DNA of 64,000 bases, taken from the NCBI GenBank assembly GCA_001179505.1, contig CDMY01000243.1, positions 446,066 to 510,065 on the forward strand. Direction: 5' to 3'. Under the pieces are notes generated by a model that made no database searches, was not told the origin of the DNA, and saw only the letters and a list, made by a program, of their open reading frames with translations. Of the stretch, positions 14,720 through 27,732 are shown in pieces. The stretch's first letter is position 1. Each line of letters starts with the position of its first letter. A program made the position numbers and the translations under genes. The stretch is from Vitrella brassicaformis (Eukaryota > Sar > Vitrellaceae).

Positions 14720-17700
14720 TCACAGCTTGTTGGCCTCAAGGAACTTCGGTATATTGAGTTGGCCGAAGAGGGGCGGCCTCTCCTTGTTCTCGTAGCAGAC
14801 GATCTCGTCGCCAGGCTGCACGTCGTCATGCACCTTGAATATGATCGCACCCTCTACAGCACAGCACACAGAGCGCCACATCAACAGACGGGACACGGGC
14901 GTGTATGAGGAATATGTGCCGGTGTGGTGCGTGCCTGACCTCCTTTAGGCATTTCAGTGGCCTTCTTTCCCTGGACCGACATGGACAAGACATTCAGGCC
15001 CTCAGCTATCACCACAGACCGCCGTGTCTGACACACACCACAGGCGATGTCCAAACACATCCTGCCTGTAGTGTCACTCCACCCCTCGTCTTTCTGTCTG
15101 GGTGGGAGGCTGCCTGGCTGGCATGCTCACGATTTTGTAGAAGTAGTCGTTGCCAGCTGCTGCTCGTCCCTCTTTGAGGTCGACGCCCGCGACAGTGCGG
15201 ACCTCCTTGGACTTGTCCCGGTTGGTGACGGTGTAGTCGCCCGTACGCGTGACGATCATGCGGCCCACCGTCTTGATCAGGTAACGAGGGCCGAAGTGAA
15301 AGTCATGCAACGCCTGAATGAAGGACAGACAGACCCGACAAGACACGAGACGGCAGACATGCCACAACACGACATCTATGTACGCCCACCTCGAGGTCAT
15401 CGAACAGTTTGTAGATGATCTCATGTTTGCGGAAGATCAGCTTGTGGCGATGAAGCAGCTTAATGAACCACACAGACACACAAAAAACAGCGGCAGCACC
15501 AAGGCCACGCTCAATTCCGCCGCGAAATGAGTTGACTGGTCATCGTAGTGTGGTGACTGACTGGTTGTGACTGACTGACCTGATGCACCCTGGAGCCCTC
15601 GAGGGGTTCCACGTTGAAGCCAAGGACGAACGAGTTGCTGACGGCTGCCTTCTCCACATCAGCCTCCGTGACAGCCCCCACACCAGAGGACACGAGGGCG
15701 AATCGGTCCCTCCGCTGCTCGTCTTTGGCCGTCCACTGGTCGAGGTAGTCCTTGATGGCCTCCATCGACCCGTAGTTGTCAGCCTTGATAACCAGACCCA
15801 ACTGCTGACCCTCAGCCGCAGCGAAACTCTCCGGCATAGCCGGCTGGCTGCCGCCGTCCTCCTCCAGCCCCTCTCGCCCCTCGTGTTGGTCGTCGGTGTG
15901 TGTTGGTGTGTGTTCTTGTTGCAAGGACTGGTCTTCAGCGTCGATGAGGTCAGCGTCCGACTCACCCGGCATGTGGTAGGCCTTGGTCATCATCTTCTTG
16001 TGCAGATTGGGCGACTTGAGATGCACACCCTTGCCCTCCAGCACCTGCATGCAGTCCAGTGCAGTGCACAGACACATGGGCGGACAGACAGACAGACAGA
16101 CAGACAGGTGTTTACAGGATGTCGGCTGTGTGTATGGCATGGCATCCAGCCCCTCCCCCTGGGTCTCACATACATGTTTCTTGAATGCGAGCACGTCCCT
16201 CGTCACAGCAGACGTCTGGTCCGACTCCTCCAACTGACGCATCTGAGTCGATTTATCAAGTGATGAACCAAAGCCAACGCCACCAACACACAGCGCACGG
16301 TATGTATGTATGTCTTTCATATTAGGCAGCTTTGGCCCTCTCTCTGATTCCCTTCGTTCCTTGCGTGGCGTGGGTACCTCCTCGGCCCGCTTCCTCATCC
16401 TGGTGATGGTGCCGGCGGTCTTTTGGTCCCTGACGACAACGAGGAAGTCTCCCGCCTTTGGTGTGACGCCCGTCAGCCCCACCACCTCCACTGGGGTGGA
16501 CGGCGTCGCTCCCCTGGAGGAGGACAGCGGCCGTCTGGCATGGTCCAGCAGCTGACGGATCCGCGAACTGTGGGTGCCGCACACCACATAGTCACCGACC
16601 TGCACACATACACACATACATGGATGCATGGATCAACGAATGGATACACACACACATGTGACACACAGGTGGGTGACACGGATAGCCAGACAGACAGACA
16701 GACAGACAAGTGTGCCGGCTACGATGTACAGCTAATGTGACAGAGTCAGTCAGTCGTGCTCCATGTTCGGTGGCTTGCTTGCCTTGAGTGTTCCCCGTTT
16801 GACGAGCACCGACAGGACACGCCCCCGGCCATCACCAAGGCTGCACACACACACAATACGACGGGACCGAAAGGGCAGCCAGCCATTCATTCTCTTCCTC
16901 ATTGCCTGAGTCTGCCTGTGCGTGCGCGTGTGCGTGTGCACGTGCATGTGCATGTGTGCGCGAGTGGTTGCAGCCTGCCTGCCTGCCTGGCTGCCGTTTA
17001 CTTACCCTGATTCGAGTATGTATGCCTCGGCCCTGGCTTTGTAGTCTGCGTGTAGTGTGAGCTGGTCGGCCTGCTGCACGACGGCCTCCTCCAAGTCATC
17101 CAGACCCACATGCTCCTTGGCACTCACTTCCACTACCTGCATGTGCGACCAAACAACACCCACACACATCCATGAAGGTTCAAATGAATGACAGACATGT
17201 TCATTTCATTCAAATGAATGACACACAATACAATCAACCCAGTCAGTCAGCCGCATTCCGGCCTCTTCCGCTATACAAACGAGTGAGTACTGATGGATGG
17301 CCCGCTGACTGACTGACTGACCGACTGACCAGTGTGTCGCCGCCTTGTTTGGCGTCTCTTAGGTCCAGGTCTTTGAGCTGCTGCTTGACCCACTCGATGT
17401 TGGCGTTGTCCTTGTCGATCTTATTGACGGCCACCACTATGGGCACACGCGCATCGCGAGCCTGCTGCAGCGCCTCCAGGGTCTGCTCACGTCACGCACA
17501 CGACGAATGAGAAGATACAAGGACCAACATCACCCCATCCCTTCTGCTGCGTCTGGTGCGTGTCTCTTTATTTACCCACCTGTGGCTTGACTCCGTCATC
17601 AGCGGCGACGACGAGTACGACCACGTCGGTGACGGATGCCCCTCGCCGTCTCATGCCTGAGAAGGCTGCATGTCCGGGCGTGTCGATGAAGGTCACCCGC

Positions 17701-20243
17701 CGGCTGGTGGTGGGCGTCACAACCTCAAACGCACCGATGCGCTGCGTGATGCCCCCTGCCTCCGACGCAGCCACCGATGTCCTGTATGTATCAAGGAAGG
17801 AGGTCGAGAGAGAGAGACAGAGAGACATACATACATACCAGTGGGTTCCTGGCTGGCATCTGCCTCACATATCTAGATACGGATCGCATCTTTAAATGCT
17901 TACTTGCGAAGTGCGTCGAGGAGTGTGGTTTTGCCGTGGTCGACGTGCCCCATGACGGTGACGACAGGCGGCCGCGGCCGCATGTCCTTGGCCAAGGCAC
18001 TCGTGTGCCGCAGCCGGATGGGCAGGGCCCTCTCGAACTCCTCAGCTATCAACTCAGCCTCCTCCACCGTCAGACGCGAGTGCACCGTCGCCTGCCCCCC
18101 TGGCAGCAACGCTGCACCCAACTCACGAACCTGCATTGATTGCATCCACGTCAATGAATCATCGGTGAGTGAGACACACAAGGAAGGAAGTCCCGCCAAG
18201 TGGCTGGCCGGCCAAGTCCACCGATCCATCCGCCCACACGCACCCACCTTGTCGAGTGGGATGGCAATGTGCTGGGAAAGCGCCCCCACGGTGATGTTGT
18301 GTGGATCCAGCAGGGAGGGGTCATAGTCATCCTCTGCGGCCTTCCCATCAACATCGCCCACACCCAAGCCCTCATCGGGGCTGACCACCGCGACACGACC
18401 AAGGACTGACTTGGTCTCTGTCGCCACGAGTGTGGGAGTTGCTGGAGGTGCCGGCACCGGCCTTGTAAGTGCCGCAGGAGGCCCAGCAGCTCGTTCAGTA
18501 TCGTGTGCAATTGGTTGTTGGGTGTCGCCGTGCTGGTCGAGTGCCGCTGCCTCGAGCCGCTCCCTCTGTTTCCGCGCCATTTTGGTCCTCATGAGTTGCA
18601 TGATGGTCTGCGTGCCCTCGTCCATCTTGTCCTCGTCCAGGGACGTCACAGGCGACACCTCCATCTTAGACGTCGCCCCATGCGACACCGCCTCCTGAAT
18701 GAATGATGCAGGGACGGACGTGCACGGACATAGGCATGCCGCACACAGACAGACAGACCATAGTTTGAATGAGCGAGGGAGAGAGATGAGCCCAGCCCGT
18801 GTCGTCCGTCTATCTATCAGGCATGCCGGTCGCCCGGCCGTGAAGCCATTCAGCATTGATCGTCGATCGTACCTTTTCAGCGTGTGCTGTCGTCCTGTCT
18901 GCGTCTGCAGTGCGTGTGGTAGCCAGCATTTCGAGCACTGCCCCGATCCACTCCTGCTGGTAAGCCTCGAACTTGGTGTCGTCCCCCCACACACCACTCA
19001 GCTGCTCGCTGGCCTCCTTCCTGGCGTCTAGAGCCCTCTGCGCGGCCAAGACGGTGGCGATGAGCGACGTGCCTCCTTTCCTTTCCGTTGGCTTGATGGA
19101 CCACCCTCGCAAGTGCCTCAGAGACAGGGCCTCACGCCTCCCAGTAGCCAGCCTCCTGAACCTGCGAGTCCCCAAGCTCTTCCTTTCATCGCCCTCCGTT
19201 GACAGAAACTGCCGCAGCGACCCCACAACGATGTCGTGGGGGGCCATGCCCTGGTGGCCAACCCCATCTGTCAAAGGTGACTCTTGGGCCTCCTGCTGCA
19301 TGTCTGCTGCAGCCCTATCGCTTTCGCGGCCCAGCAAGTCCTCCGGCCCTTGCTGCTCTTGCTCTTGCTGAGGTGGCTTGTCGACAATGGTCTGGTGAGC
19401 TTGTGCCTTGGCCCCCCTCAGACTGTCTTGCAAGGTCGAGGGCAGGAAGTAAGATGGCCTGAAAAGCCTCCGCAGATCCGTCGGCAGCTCGTGCCGGGTG
19501 GGAGGAGTGGGACTGGGCTTGGCTGATGCACGGGTGCTGTTGGTGGTCGTCCTGTGTGGCAGCATGTCTTGCCTGCGGGCGTCCATGACCGCGTCCATCA
19601 AGCGCCGCATCTTGGCTATCACGTCCGCAGATACGAGAGATGACTCTTTGCTGACAGGGTGGTGCCCGGTTGCTGCTATTGTCGGCCCTAGGGGCTGGGG
19701 CTGCGTCTTCCAGGCGCCGAGCCATTCTTGCAGCGCATTCAGTGGCTGGCTGGAGGGGCGGAAGGATGGGTGGACAGGCAGGGGACCACCTGTCGGCCTG
19801 ACCCGCTGCGGCAGCTGGAACTGGGCGGCTGCCGATTTGGGCCTCCTGGGCTTGGGCTTGTAGGCCGGTGGCTTGACTGGCTGCGGCAGGTCGACATGAC
19901 TCATGCCATTCGTGACGCGGTGGACCCGTGTCAGCTGCCTCTGCCGCTGCCTCTCCTCATAGGAAGCCTTTGTGCCCTTGAGTGGGTTAAACAGACGGTC
20001 CAACTCGAGGGCCGGAGGCGAGGGCCGCGCCTTGCCTGCACTGGCCGACCCACTGCCAACAACGATGCCCAAACGAGTGCGGCGGGTCTGTCCGTCAGCT
20101 GAAGTCTGCTGTAAAGGCTGCACGTACACGCGGCCCTCGCGGCTTGGCTCTGGCTGCGTCGCTGCAGATGAGTGAAGCACCCTTGCTAGCGTCGCACATG
20201 AGCGTTGTTGGATCCTCGCGGTATACGACGATAGAGCTGACAT
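14720..20243 (-). CDS. infB: Bacterial-type translation initiation factor IF-2, probably mitochondrial
   Basis: GTPase that loads initiator tRNA on organellar ribosomes. Start at 20243, the first in-frame ATG; the leader has Arg/Ser-rich [19 protein letters not shown], typical of a mitochondrial presequence and without a hydrophobic signal peptide. A long proline-, glutamine- and arginine-rich extension (to about 18860) precedes [15 protein letters not shown] and the G domain: [16 protein letters not shown] (about 17910-17955), [24 protein letters not shown] (about 17670), AVNKIDKDN (about 17420) and [17 protein letters not shown]. Domains II-IV follow: [70 protein letters not shown] and [20 protein letters not shown], ending [15 protein letters not shown] at 14720. 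An acidic, His/Gln/Glu-rich insert (about 15840-15960) separates domains II and III. A plastid role is less likely because no signal peptide is present. Confidence 0.93.
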
Positions 20244-20431
20244 TGACGCTTTATGGGAGCTGGTGGGACCCCGGTGTCCGTTAACGTGTTGCTCCTTGGA
20301 GGAATGAACGAACACTGGAGCAGATCTGCCAATCCGATGAGCTCGCACTAGGAAGCGGGCTAGGGTGCTCCCGTGCGTTGAAACGAGGGGACGACCAGAC
20401 AGATCTCTCTATACGGGCTAAGGGAGGGAAG
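20244..20431. promoter_or_regulatory. Short divergent intergenic region, IF-2 / membrane protein
   Basis: 188 bp separate the two inferred start codons (20243 minus, 20432 plus), so both promoters or 5' UTRs must be here or overlap the genes. Assigned by position only; no specific motif was recognised. Confidence 0.4.
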
Positions 20432-22265
20432 ATGATGAGCGAGGCGCGGCGTGCGCTGATGGACGAGCAGTTACGTGAGTCTGACGCCCCCGCGCCGGCT
20501 CAAGCGAGAGATGTTGCTCCGGATCCATTGCCGAAGCGGCTGTCAGACTTGAGAGATCCCCACTCATCAGGATTCATCACAGGTGGGGCGCAGAGGCGCT
20601 GACACACATACAGGAGTTCAACTGCATGGCATGGATTCGTTCGACTTGAATGTGTTCGTTCAGCTGACCAGGTGCGCACGAGTGTGAGCCTCCGCCTTGA
20701 CAGTTATGGATCGGTACGCATGGGCAGACAGACAGACTGACAGACAGACAAGACACATTGGCTGACCATGCACTGCAGCAATGAGTGCAATGCACTGCAT
20801 GATGCCTTACTTGTTGTCTGCCCTCACTCAATGACTGACTGCTTTGATCAGATAGCCCTGGCCGCCACGGTGCGTTCGCACTCACCAAACACACACGGCC
20901 GCCCCTCCATTCACACACACAGATGAGATGCGTGCAGCCATGCAGCCAGGCAGGCAGGGCACAATACAGCACAGCAGTGTATCTTGTCATGCTTTGGTTT
21001 CCGTGGTGTGTTGTGTGTCAACCAGGTGTTCGGTGGGTATGGGTTGTATCCGCTGATCGGTCTGAATGAGTCCACATGGAACTCCCAGTACCTCTTCACT
21101 CTGTACACTAGCGCCCTCCTGGCAGCCACCTGCATGAACTGTGTGTGAGCCGGGGGGGTGGTGGACACACAGTTCAGTCAGCCAGCCAGGCTGCACTGCA
21201 CTCACTGCAACCAACATGCCATGCCCCACAACTGCAGACAGGCCCGTGATGTGTATGTATGTATGTATGTATGAATGTGTGTTGTGTGTGCATGTCTGTC
21301 TGGTCTGTGTGTAGGTTTCTCTATTCTGGTCTTGACGTGGCTGCAGTACAGCGGCACCCGCCTCATAGCTGATGGCAGCTTTGCCGTCGTCACATTCTTG
21401 AGAAACACGGATGGGCCCAGGAAATCTGCTGTGCGGGCATTCGTCACCAGTGGTGCGCTACGCTGCGCTGCGCTGCCTGGCTGCCAACACACAACACACA
21501 ACACCAGATATAGTATCGATCTTGATGGTGTGTGTGTGTGGATGTGTGTCTTGTCTTGGATCAGTTCCTCTTATCCTTGTGGCAATGGGGCTGCAGAGTA
21601 AGTCAGTAAGTGGGTGACCTGACCCATGCCATGAATGTAGTAATGTGTCCAGGGAGGTGTACACACCACACGTGTGTAGGATTGATTGGTTGCCTGCCTG
21701 CCTGATCACACGGTGTGTGGGGCTGTGCTGGCTGTGCTGTGCTGTGTGCTGTGCTGTGGTGCGTGCATGGATGCAGTAGTGGACAAGACGGATCAGTTGA
21801 CCTTCACCATAGCGGTGATAGCCATCGCCCTTGCCTCCATTGGCATGACAGTTGTACTGCTTCGTATCAAAGGTACGGATGGACGGACGGTAGGTAGATA
21901 CACAGGACAGCCAAGCCACACGAGTTCGATTTGATTGATGTTCGCTCCCCCATATATCCATTGCTCGCCGCCTGCCTGCCTGCCTGGCTGCAGCTGTGTA
22001 CCACATGGTCAAGCTTGAGTCCCCCTCGACTCCCTTGGTGGAGCTGCAGCAGCTGCACCACCTCGCCCACCACGCGGCCCAGGCGGCGGACAGCGACGCC
22101 GAGGCAGCCGAGATCAAGTCCGAGAGTGGCGTGCGGGAGATGGCTGGAGGCCGCCTGCCACACGCACCCGCCCCTCTGGAGCCGAGACACTACCGCACCC
22201 CTGTCTACTACGGGCCCTCGGAGAAGGCTGCTGGTGCCAGGCCAGACGGCAGCCATTCCAGATAG
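20432..22265 (+). CDS. Small multi-pass membrane protein of unknown function
   Basis: I do not recognise the family. Start MMSEARRALMDEQLRESD at 20432 with a hydrophilic N-terminus ending DPHSSGFITG. After a short exon (VQLHGMDSFDLNVFVQLT) come hydrophobic segments: SQYLFTLYTSALLAATCMN (about 21090-21145), FSILVLTWLQYSG (about 21320), VPLILVAMGLQ (about 21565) and FTIAVIAIALASIGMTVVLL (about 21800-21865). The last exon is hydrophilic, with LVELQQLHHLAHHAAQAADS and a tail ending PDGSHSR at 22265. Four membrane spans are predicted by eye. Introns carry GTAT and TGCC microsatellites. Divergently arranged with IF-2. Exon joins around 20670-21020 are the least sure. Confidence 0.6.
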
Positions 22266-24266
22266 ATACATAGAAATGTGAATTCGGCGCTGGGGGATGC
22301 GGCGCGGGATCTGTCTGTCGACGAATCGACTGACTGACTAAGACGAGGGCTTAGCTTGTGTATGTGGATGTTATGGTTGATTGATGACACAGAAAGACCG
22401 ACAAGCGTCGGTGTTTCTTGTGGGGTGCGTGTGCTCCTGGTACAGTGGAGTGTCAGTGGGTATAGACTGTGTCAGTCAATTGGACCATGATTGTTTATCG
22501 TCCGCGTACGTGGGTTGAATGATTGATTCACGACGAGACGCCAACGAATATGCAGACACTGACATACGTGCATGCGTTTCCCATTCGTTTGTGTCTTGTC
22601 ATCCATCCATCAGTCGGCCATCCATCAGTCGCCCATCCGTCCATGTCTTACTCGTCTAGCTACGTACGCACCTGTGCACATCACATGCATGCCTGTCTGT
22701 CTGTCCAGACAAAACTACCACGAGGTCAGGTAAGACGGCAGTCAGTTCGTGTGTGGAGGGGAGGTGGCCAGGCAGGCCAGGTAGGTATATAGGTATGTAT
22801 GTAGGTATGTGCTCGAGTCGAGGGCCGCCATTCACCCACCCACCACTGTGTGCAGCAAGCAAGGAAGGACTAGAAAACAAAGCGCAAGCACGCATCGCGA
22901 TGGCTGGCTTGGTGGCCATCATTCATGTGGATTAATGGCCGTCTGTCTGTCTGTCTCATCCATCGATTGTACGATCGATGTCCCTCCTCCTCTCGCATGC
23001 CCAACGTGCAAATGCATCAGTGAAGACACCACACCCTCCCTCTGACCCCCAGGGGCGTATGTATGTATGTAAAGCCTAGAGCCCGTTGCCCTACTAATAA
23101 ACTCCGCATGCATACATCCGTCGTTTGGCTGACTGACAGACAGCAGCGGAGATAGACCACCAATGCATTGGTGGGATCATTCACAACCGCACACCACCAC
23201 ACCACACCACTCCACAGAACAGAAGGGTTACATGAGCACCATGACATAGCGAACACGGAAACCTCTCGCATCAATCGTATGGCAACGAGAGGGTTTTGAG
23301 CCAGCCAAGCCACACCAGACACGCACACACATGTACTGTACGCACTCGTCCATCCATCCCATGCATGCCATGCAGTCAGTGAGTCAGGATTGATAGAGAT
23401 AAGAGATAGGAACAAGATCCCTCTCTCATGGCCATCCCGGGCCGCCAATGGATGGATGGCCCCATTGAATCAACACTCAATCCCGCAATCAATGATCCGT
23501 TGCATTGAGCTCTCGTCCTGAAAGAAAGGTAGTCCATTCCTACATAGCATAGCAAGCACTACACTGTCAGCCAGTCGAATGGCCGCTCAGTCAGTCAGTC
23601 AGTCAGTGTACCCCCCTCGCTCACACCCTTTGATAAACCAGACCTGTCAGCACAGCCACACGACTACACACACGGGCTGAGTGTCCAGACAGACAGACAG
23701 ACAGACAGGCAGACAGACAGACAGAGGGACGCCCATACCGTCAGTTCGTCAATATCTTATAGCCCTCACTTCTATTATCGACACAAACCAATGCAATCAA
23801 TCTGTCAATCAATCAATCCGCCTCACTTAAAACCCACACCGCACACCGTGTGTGTAGTGTCCTCAACCCATTCACACAAACATCCCAGAGAGAGACACCA
23901 GTCGGTCGATGCGTCGAGCAACTCCTGGATGTGAGCAGGAAGCCACGCGTATGTATGTATGTCTGTATGTGTGGGAGAGGTAGGGAAAAAAGAGGGCCAG
24001 GCCACTTCCGAACAGTCAGTCAGCCAGTTAGTCAGTGCTACCTACTACGAATTCCACAGACGATCCGATCCCGCCCCTACGAATGAATGAGTGCCAAAAA
24101 ACCTCACACATTCACACACCACCATGCAGCCAACCAACTGACCGGAGGGCACCTGACTATAAAGGCAAACGTCAGTCAAACACAGACGACATCGACAACG
24201 GCCACACCGGCCCGGCCCTCCCGACATTCCTCCCTCCCGACATCCCTCCATGTGTGTGTTGTGTGT
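22266..24266. other. Repeat-rich intergenic DNA between convergent genes
   Basis: About 2 kb between the 3' ends of the plus-strand membrane protein and the minus-strand phosphate transporter. It holds many short tetranucleotide runs (GTAT/ATAC, GTCT/AGAC, ATCC, GTCA), for example AGAC units at about 23690-23725, and scattered short open frames with no conservation visible to me. It presumably includes both 3' UTRs. Confidence 0.55.
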
Positions 24267-27200
24267 CTAGACGTCATGTCCGGCATTCGGGCTCTCTGAG
24301 TGTGTGCGTCCCGAGGCCGTCTCGGTGGTCTCCTCGACCCCGTTGTCGGTGGCCTTGTGCACCTCCACCTTCAGGGGCGACTTGGCGTCGTCACTCGGCA
24401 GCGTTGCGAACGGCGACAGGGCGTCGACGCCCTTGGCCTTCCAGTCGTCCTCAAACTCGTTGTGCTCGGTCTTCTGCAGCTCGGCCGTGAGGGACTTGAC
24501 GAACTTGTTCTGCTTGTGCCGGATCTCGCTGGCCTCCATCTTGAGCCACTTGCGGCCGCCGAAGCGGTAGAACCAGACGGCGAATCCAACGATGGCGGCG
24601 GCTATGAGGACGACGATGATGATGCCGCCAATCATCAGGCCCGGCTGGTTGTCCTCGGCCGTGAACATGTTGCTCAGCGCCAGCAGCCCCATCGGCAAAG
24701 CAGCAAACACTATCAGGATGCTGATCGATCCAACACACACATACACACACACACACAGGCAGCCAGACACACAAGACAGACAATGTCGGTGTGCGTGGCG
24801 GGTGTGTGTGTGTGTGTGGTGGTTGGTGGCGTGTGAAGCTGACTATGCGATAGGGAACCAGCGGAAGACGGCTGTGATCTCCCCGAGGCCCCTGGCCATC
24901 CGCAGAGGGATCGCCCGCATCTGCGGAATCGGGTACCTGCACATCCGACGCACGCAGACCAGGCAGGTGGGTGCGAGCGACGAGTGAGGGGCACACACCA
25001 CACCAAGTGTACGTACGTACATGCACTCACCAAGGTGGCCACATGCACCCACGTAAATCAATGAATACCAGATGAGAATTCCGAAGATGTTGAAGAAAAG
25101 GTGACACAGTGCGATTTGCATCCCCTCGGGCTTGTCGGACACGAGTGCCGCCAGCAGCCCGGTGATGGTCGTACCCACGTTGGCACCAAGCGTCAAAGGG
25201 AACATGTGCTCAAGGTCAATCGTGCCTGTGGGGGGTGGTGGGGTGGGGGACGTCACATGACACGAATGACACGTGCAGTGACTGCACTGCAAGATAGCTA
25301 TACACGTCTGTCTGTCTGTCTGTCTGTGAGTGACGCTAGATAGAGATGCGATGCGATGCGTACGTACCGAGTCCGACGAGTGGTGTGAGGACAGACGTGG
25401 TGATTGAAGACGACTGCACGAGCATCGTGAGGCCCGCACCGATGAGCATGGCCACATACTCATGGCCGATGTAGTTCTGGTGCACCACACGCTCAAAAGT
25501 CTTCTTGACCGACCCGATCAACAGGTAGCGCATCACTTTCACCTGTGTGTGATGAAGGCAGGCAGGCACACAAACGAATGAAGAACCATTAATTACGCAA
25601 ACAGCCATGGCATGGAGGGAGGGAAGAGGACACGACACGCGCACACAGGCAGGGCAGGCCGAGGATAGATAGGTATGCTGACAGCGGTGACCGGAAGCTG
25701 TCTGTCTGTCTGCCTGCGTCCGTGAGTGTGTGTGCCCCACCCACACCCGTCGTGCCTACGTGTGCATGTACTGTAGGTACGTACCATGATGGTGAGTGCG
25801 ATCATGAGCATGGCGAGGGAGACGAAGACCATGAAGACTCCATAGCTGAACTCGGCTCGCTGGAAGGCAGTCCCAGCAACCACGGCATCGCCCTTGTGAA
25901 TCGCTGCACAGACACAGACAGACAGACAGACAGACAGAGAGACAGAGAGAGGGAGACGGACAACTACTTGTGTCTGTTCTGCGCCACATGCAGTAGGTTT
26001 AGGGTCGGGTGCAGTCAGTGAGTCCTCACGGAGCCATGCGAGTCCCTCTTTGAGGAGGTGGTCAACATATTTCGTGCTGTTGGGATCGGTAACGCTGCAG
26101 TCGAGTTCGCCTGAGGCCACCCCGGTGATGACGTCCTTGTCGGGCACGATGATGTGCTTGGTTATGACCTTGACGATCGTGTCGAAGGGACTCTCCCACC
26201 TGAGTGACGTACACACACAGGGTACGTACGTACGTTGTCAGTCACATGAATTGACTCAACAAGTACGGTAGGTACATACTCTCTCTGCGCATTGCATCCA
26301 CCCCCCTCTCTCTGCGCATTGCATCCACGGGGGGTGGGGAGGGGTGGGATGGAGGTCTGGTCGTGCGTGCGTACTTTTCGCCGGTGGTTCCGATGTCGTC
26401 GTGCATGATGGCGTCAGTAAGGTGCTCGAGCATGTTAAAGATCCACTCGATCGGCAGCAGTATCAACACCGAACACAAGTTGAAGCAATCGTGAACCTAC
26501 AGACACATACACACACAGCAAGGCCACCCACCCACACCGATAGAACGTCCGTCGGTCAAGTAAGTAGCACTAGCACACTCCCTGCCTCCCTCCCGCTGTA
26601 CCTACCGTGGCCCCGGCGAAAGCCCTCTTGAACTCTCCCAAGTGGTTCATCTGGCCCAGCGACACGATCGTGTTGGTCACACTCGTACCGATGTTGGCGC
26701 CCATGATCACAGCTGCATGTCCGTGGACACACACGTAAACACACACGCGCATACGTCAGGCAGGTAAACTGCGTGGCGTGGCGTTGCGTGGCGTGGCGTG
26801 GCGTGTCGTACGGATAGCGGGTCTGATTGGTAGCAGGCCGGACCCGACGAGGCTGACAACGATGGAGGTGGTGGTAGAGCTGCTCTGCAGCGCCACCGTG
26901 GCGATGACACCGGCAGTAAGGCCGGCGATGGGGTTGGAGATGGCGCTGAAGAAAGTCCCCATACCGCACGCACCCACCGTCTTGAAGCTAAACACACACA
27001 CGCGGATCCGTGCAGGTACGTCCGCCACCAGTCAGTCAGTCAGTGAGTGAGGCATCTATCTAGGTAGATATGTACAGCACTGAGTGTGTGGACGTACCTG
27101 TCTCCCATGAGCTTGAGGGCAACCAGAAACATGTACAGAGCGCCGATGAGGATGATCACGAGGGTAGTATTCCTGAAGGAATCACATGTCACAACAAAGA

Positions 27201-27439
27201 CACGCGTGCACATACATACACCACACCCCTTGCCGGGCTGGCGTTCGCGTCCCTCCGACCTCCCTCCCTTCCTTCCCCCGCACCCCGACTGACCTGACCC
27301 ATCCGATGGCGCCCTTGGCGGCCGGTGGGGCCTCCTTCTCAGCGGTCTCGAGGGCCGCACCGAGCTTCGACGCACCCTTGACATACTCGGTGTCCGCCTT
27401 GGGGTGCAGCTGCTGGTCCACTGGCTGATCCGCTGACAT
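24267..27439 (-). CDS. Sodium-dependent phosphate cotransporter, SLC34/NptA family
   Basis: Membrane carrier importing phosphate with sodium. Start [20 protein letters not shown] at 27439; the first membrane span includes [20 protein letters not shown] (about 27120-27175). The two inverted family repeats are clear. In the first, [20 protein letters not shown] (about 26870-26930) is followed by [20 protein letters not shown] (about 26645-26710). In the second, [20 protein letters not shown] (about 25380-25440) is followed by [20 protein letters not shown] (about 25150-25210). The paired QSSS and GAN(I/V)GT motifs are the substrate/sodium-site signature. Between them is a large extracytoplasmic loop (about 25800-26400). 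The last span is near 24570-24640, and a charged cytoplasmic tail ends [10 protein letters not shown] at 24267. Divergent from the beta-helix protein gene. Localisation (plasma membrane or internal) cannot be read from sequence. Confidence 0.93.
26279..26328. repeat. 23-bp tandem direct repeat in a transporter intron
   Basis: The same 23 bases, starting CTCTCTCTGCGC, occur at 26279-26301 and 26306-26328 with only four C between them. They lie in the intron upstream of the exon ending [15 protein letters not shown] of the phosphate transporter. Confidence 0.85.
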
Positions 27440-27732
27440 CCTCACGACCACGTCCTCACAGATCTGTCACACGCACAACGACCTGCACCAGAGACACCGC
27501 AGAGAGGGCACCAGGCAGCACGGATGTTGCGCACATGGAGGGGGGAGAGGGGTGCACAGAGAGAGTGCGGCCGACGTACCGGATGGATGTCTGCGCCAAG
27601 GGCGAAGTGGGAGCACAGGGAAGACCGAAATTTGACGTGGGAGGCGTCTCAAGCGATCACTCCTTTGTCGCTGAGCTCGCAGATCGGGATCTGCGCGTCG
27701 AATCTCTCGCCCCCCCGTGTTTGGTGTGTGGC
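27440..27732. promoter_or_regulatory. Divergent promoter region, phosphate transporter / beta-helix protein
   Basis: 293 bp between oppositely oriented start codons (27439 minus and 27733 plus). Assigned by position only. An open frame continues upstream of 27733 on the plus strand but gives no signal peptide in that position, so the start was placed at the Met-Met pair before the hydrophobic leader. Confidence 0.4.

Noticed and set aside
24300-24836. Long open frame on the opposite strand of the phosphate transporter C-terminus.
   Set aside because: It mirrors the codon pattern of the real gene and has Val/Leu/His-rich antisense composition without family similarity.
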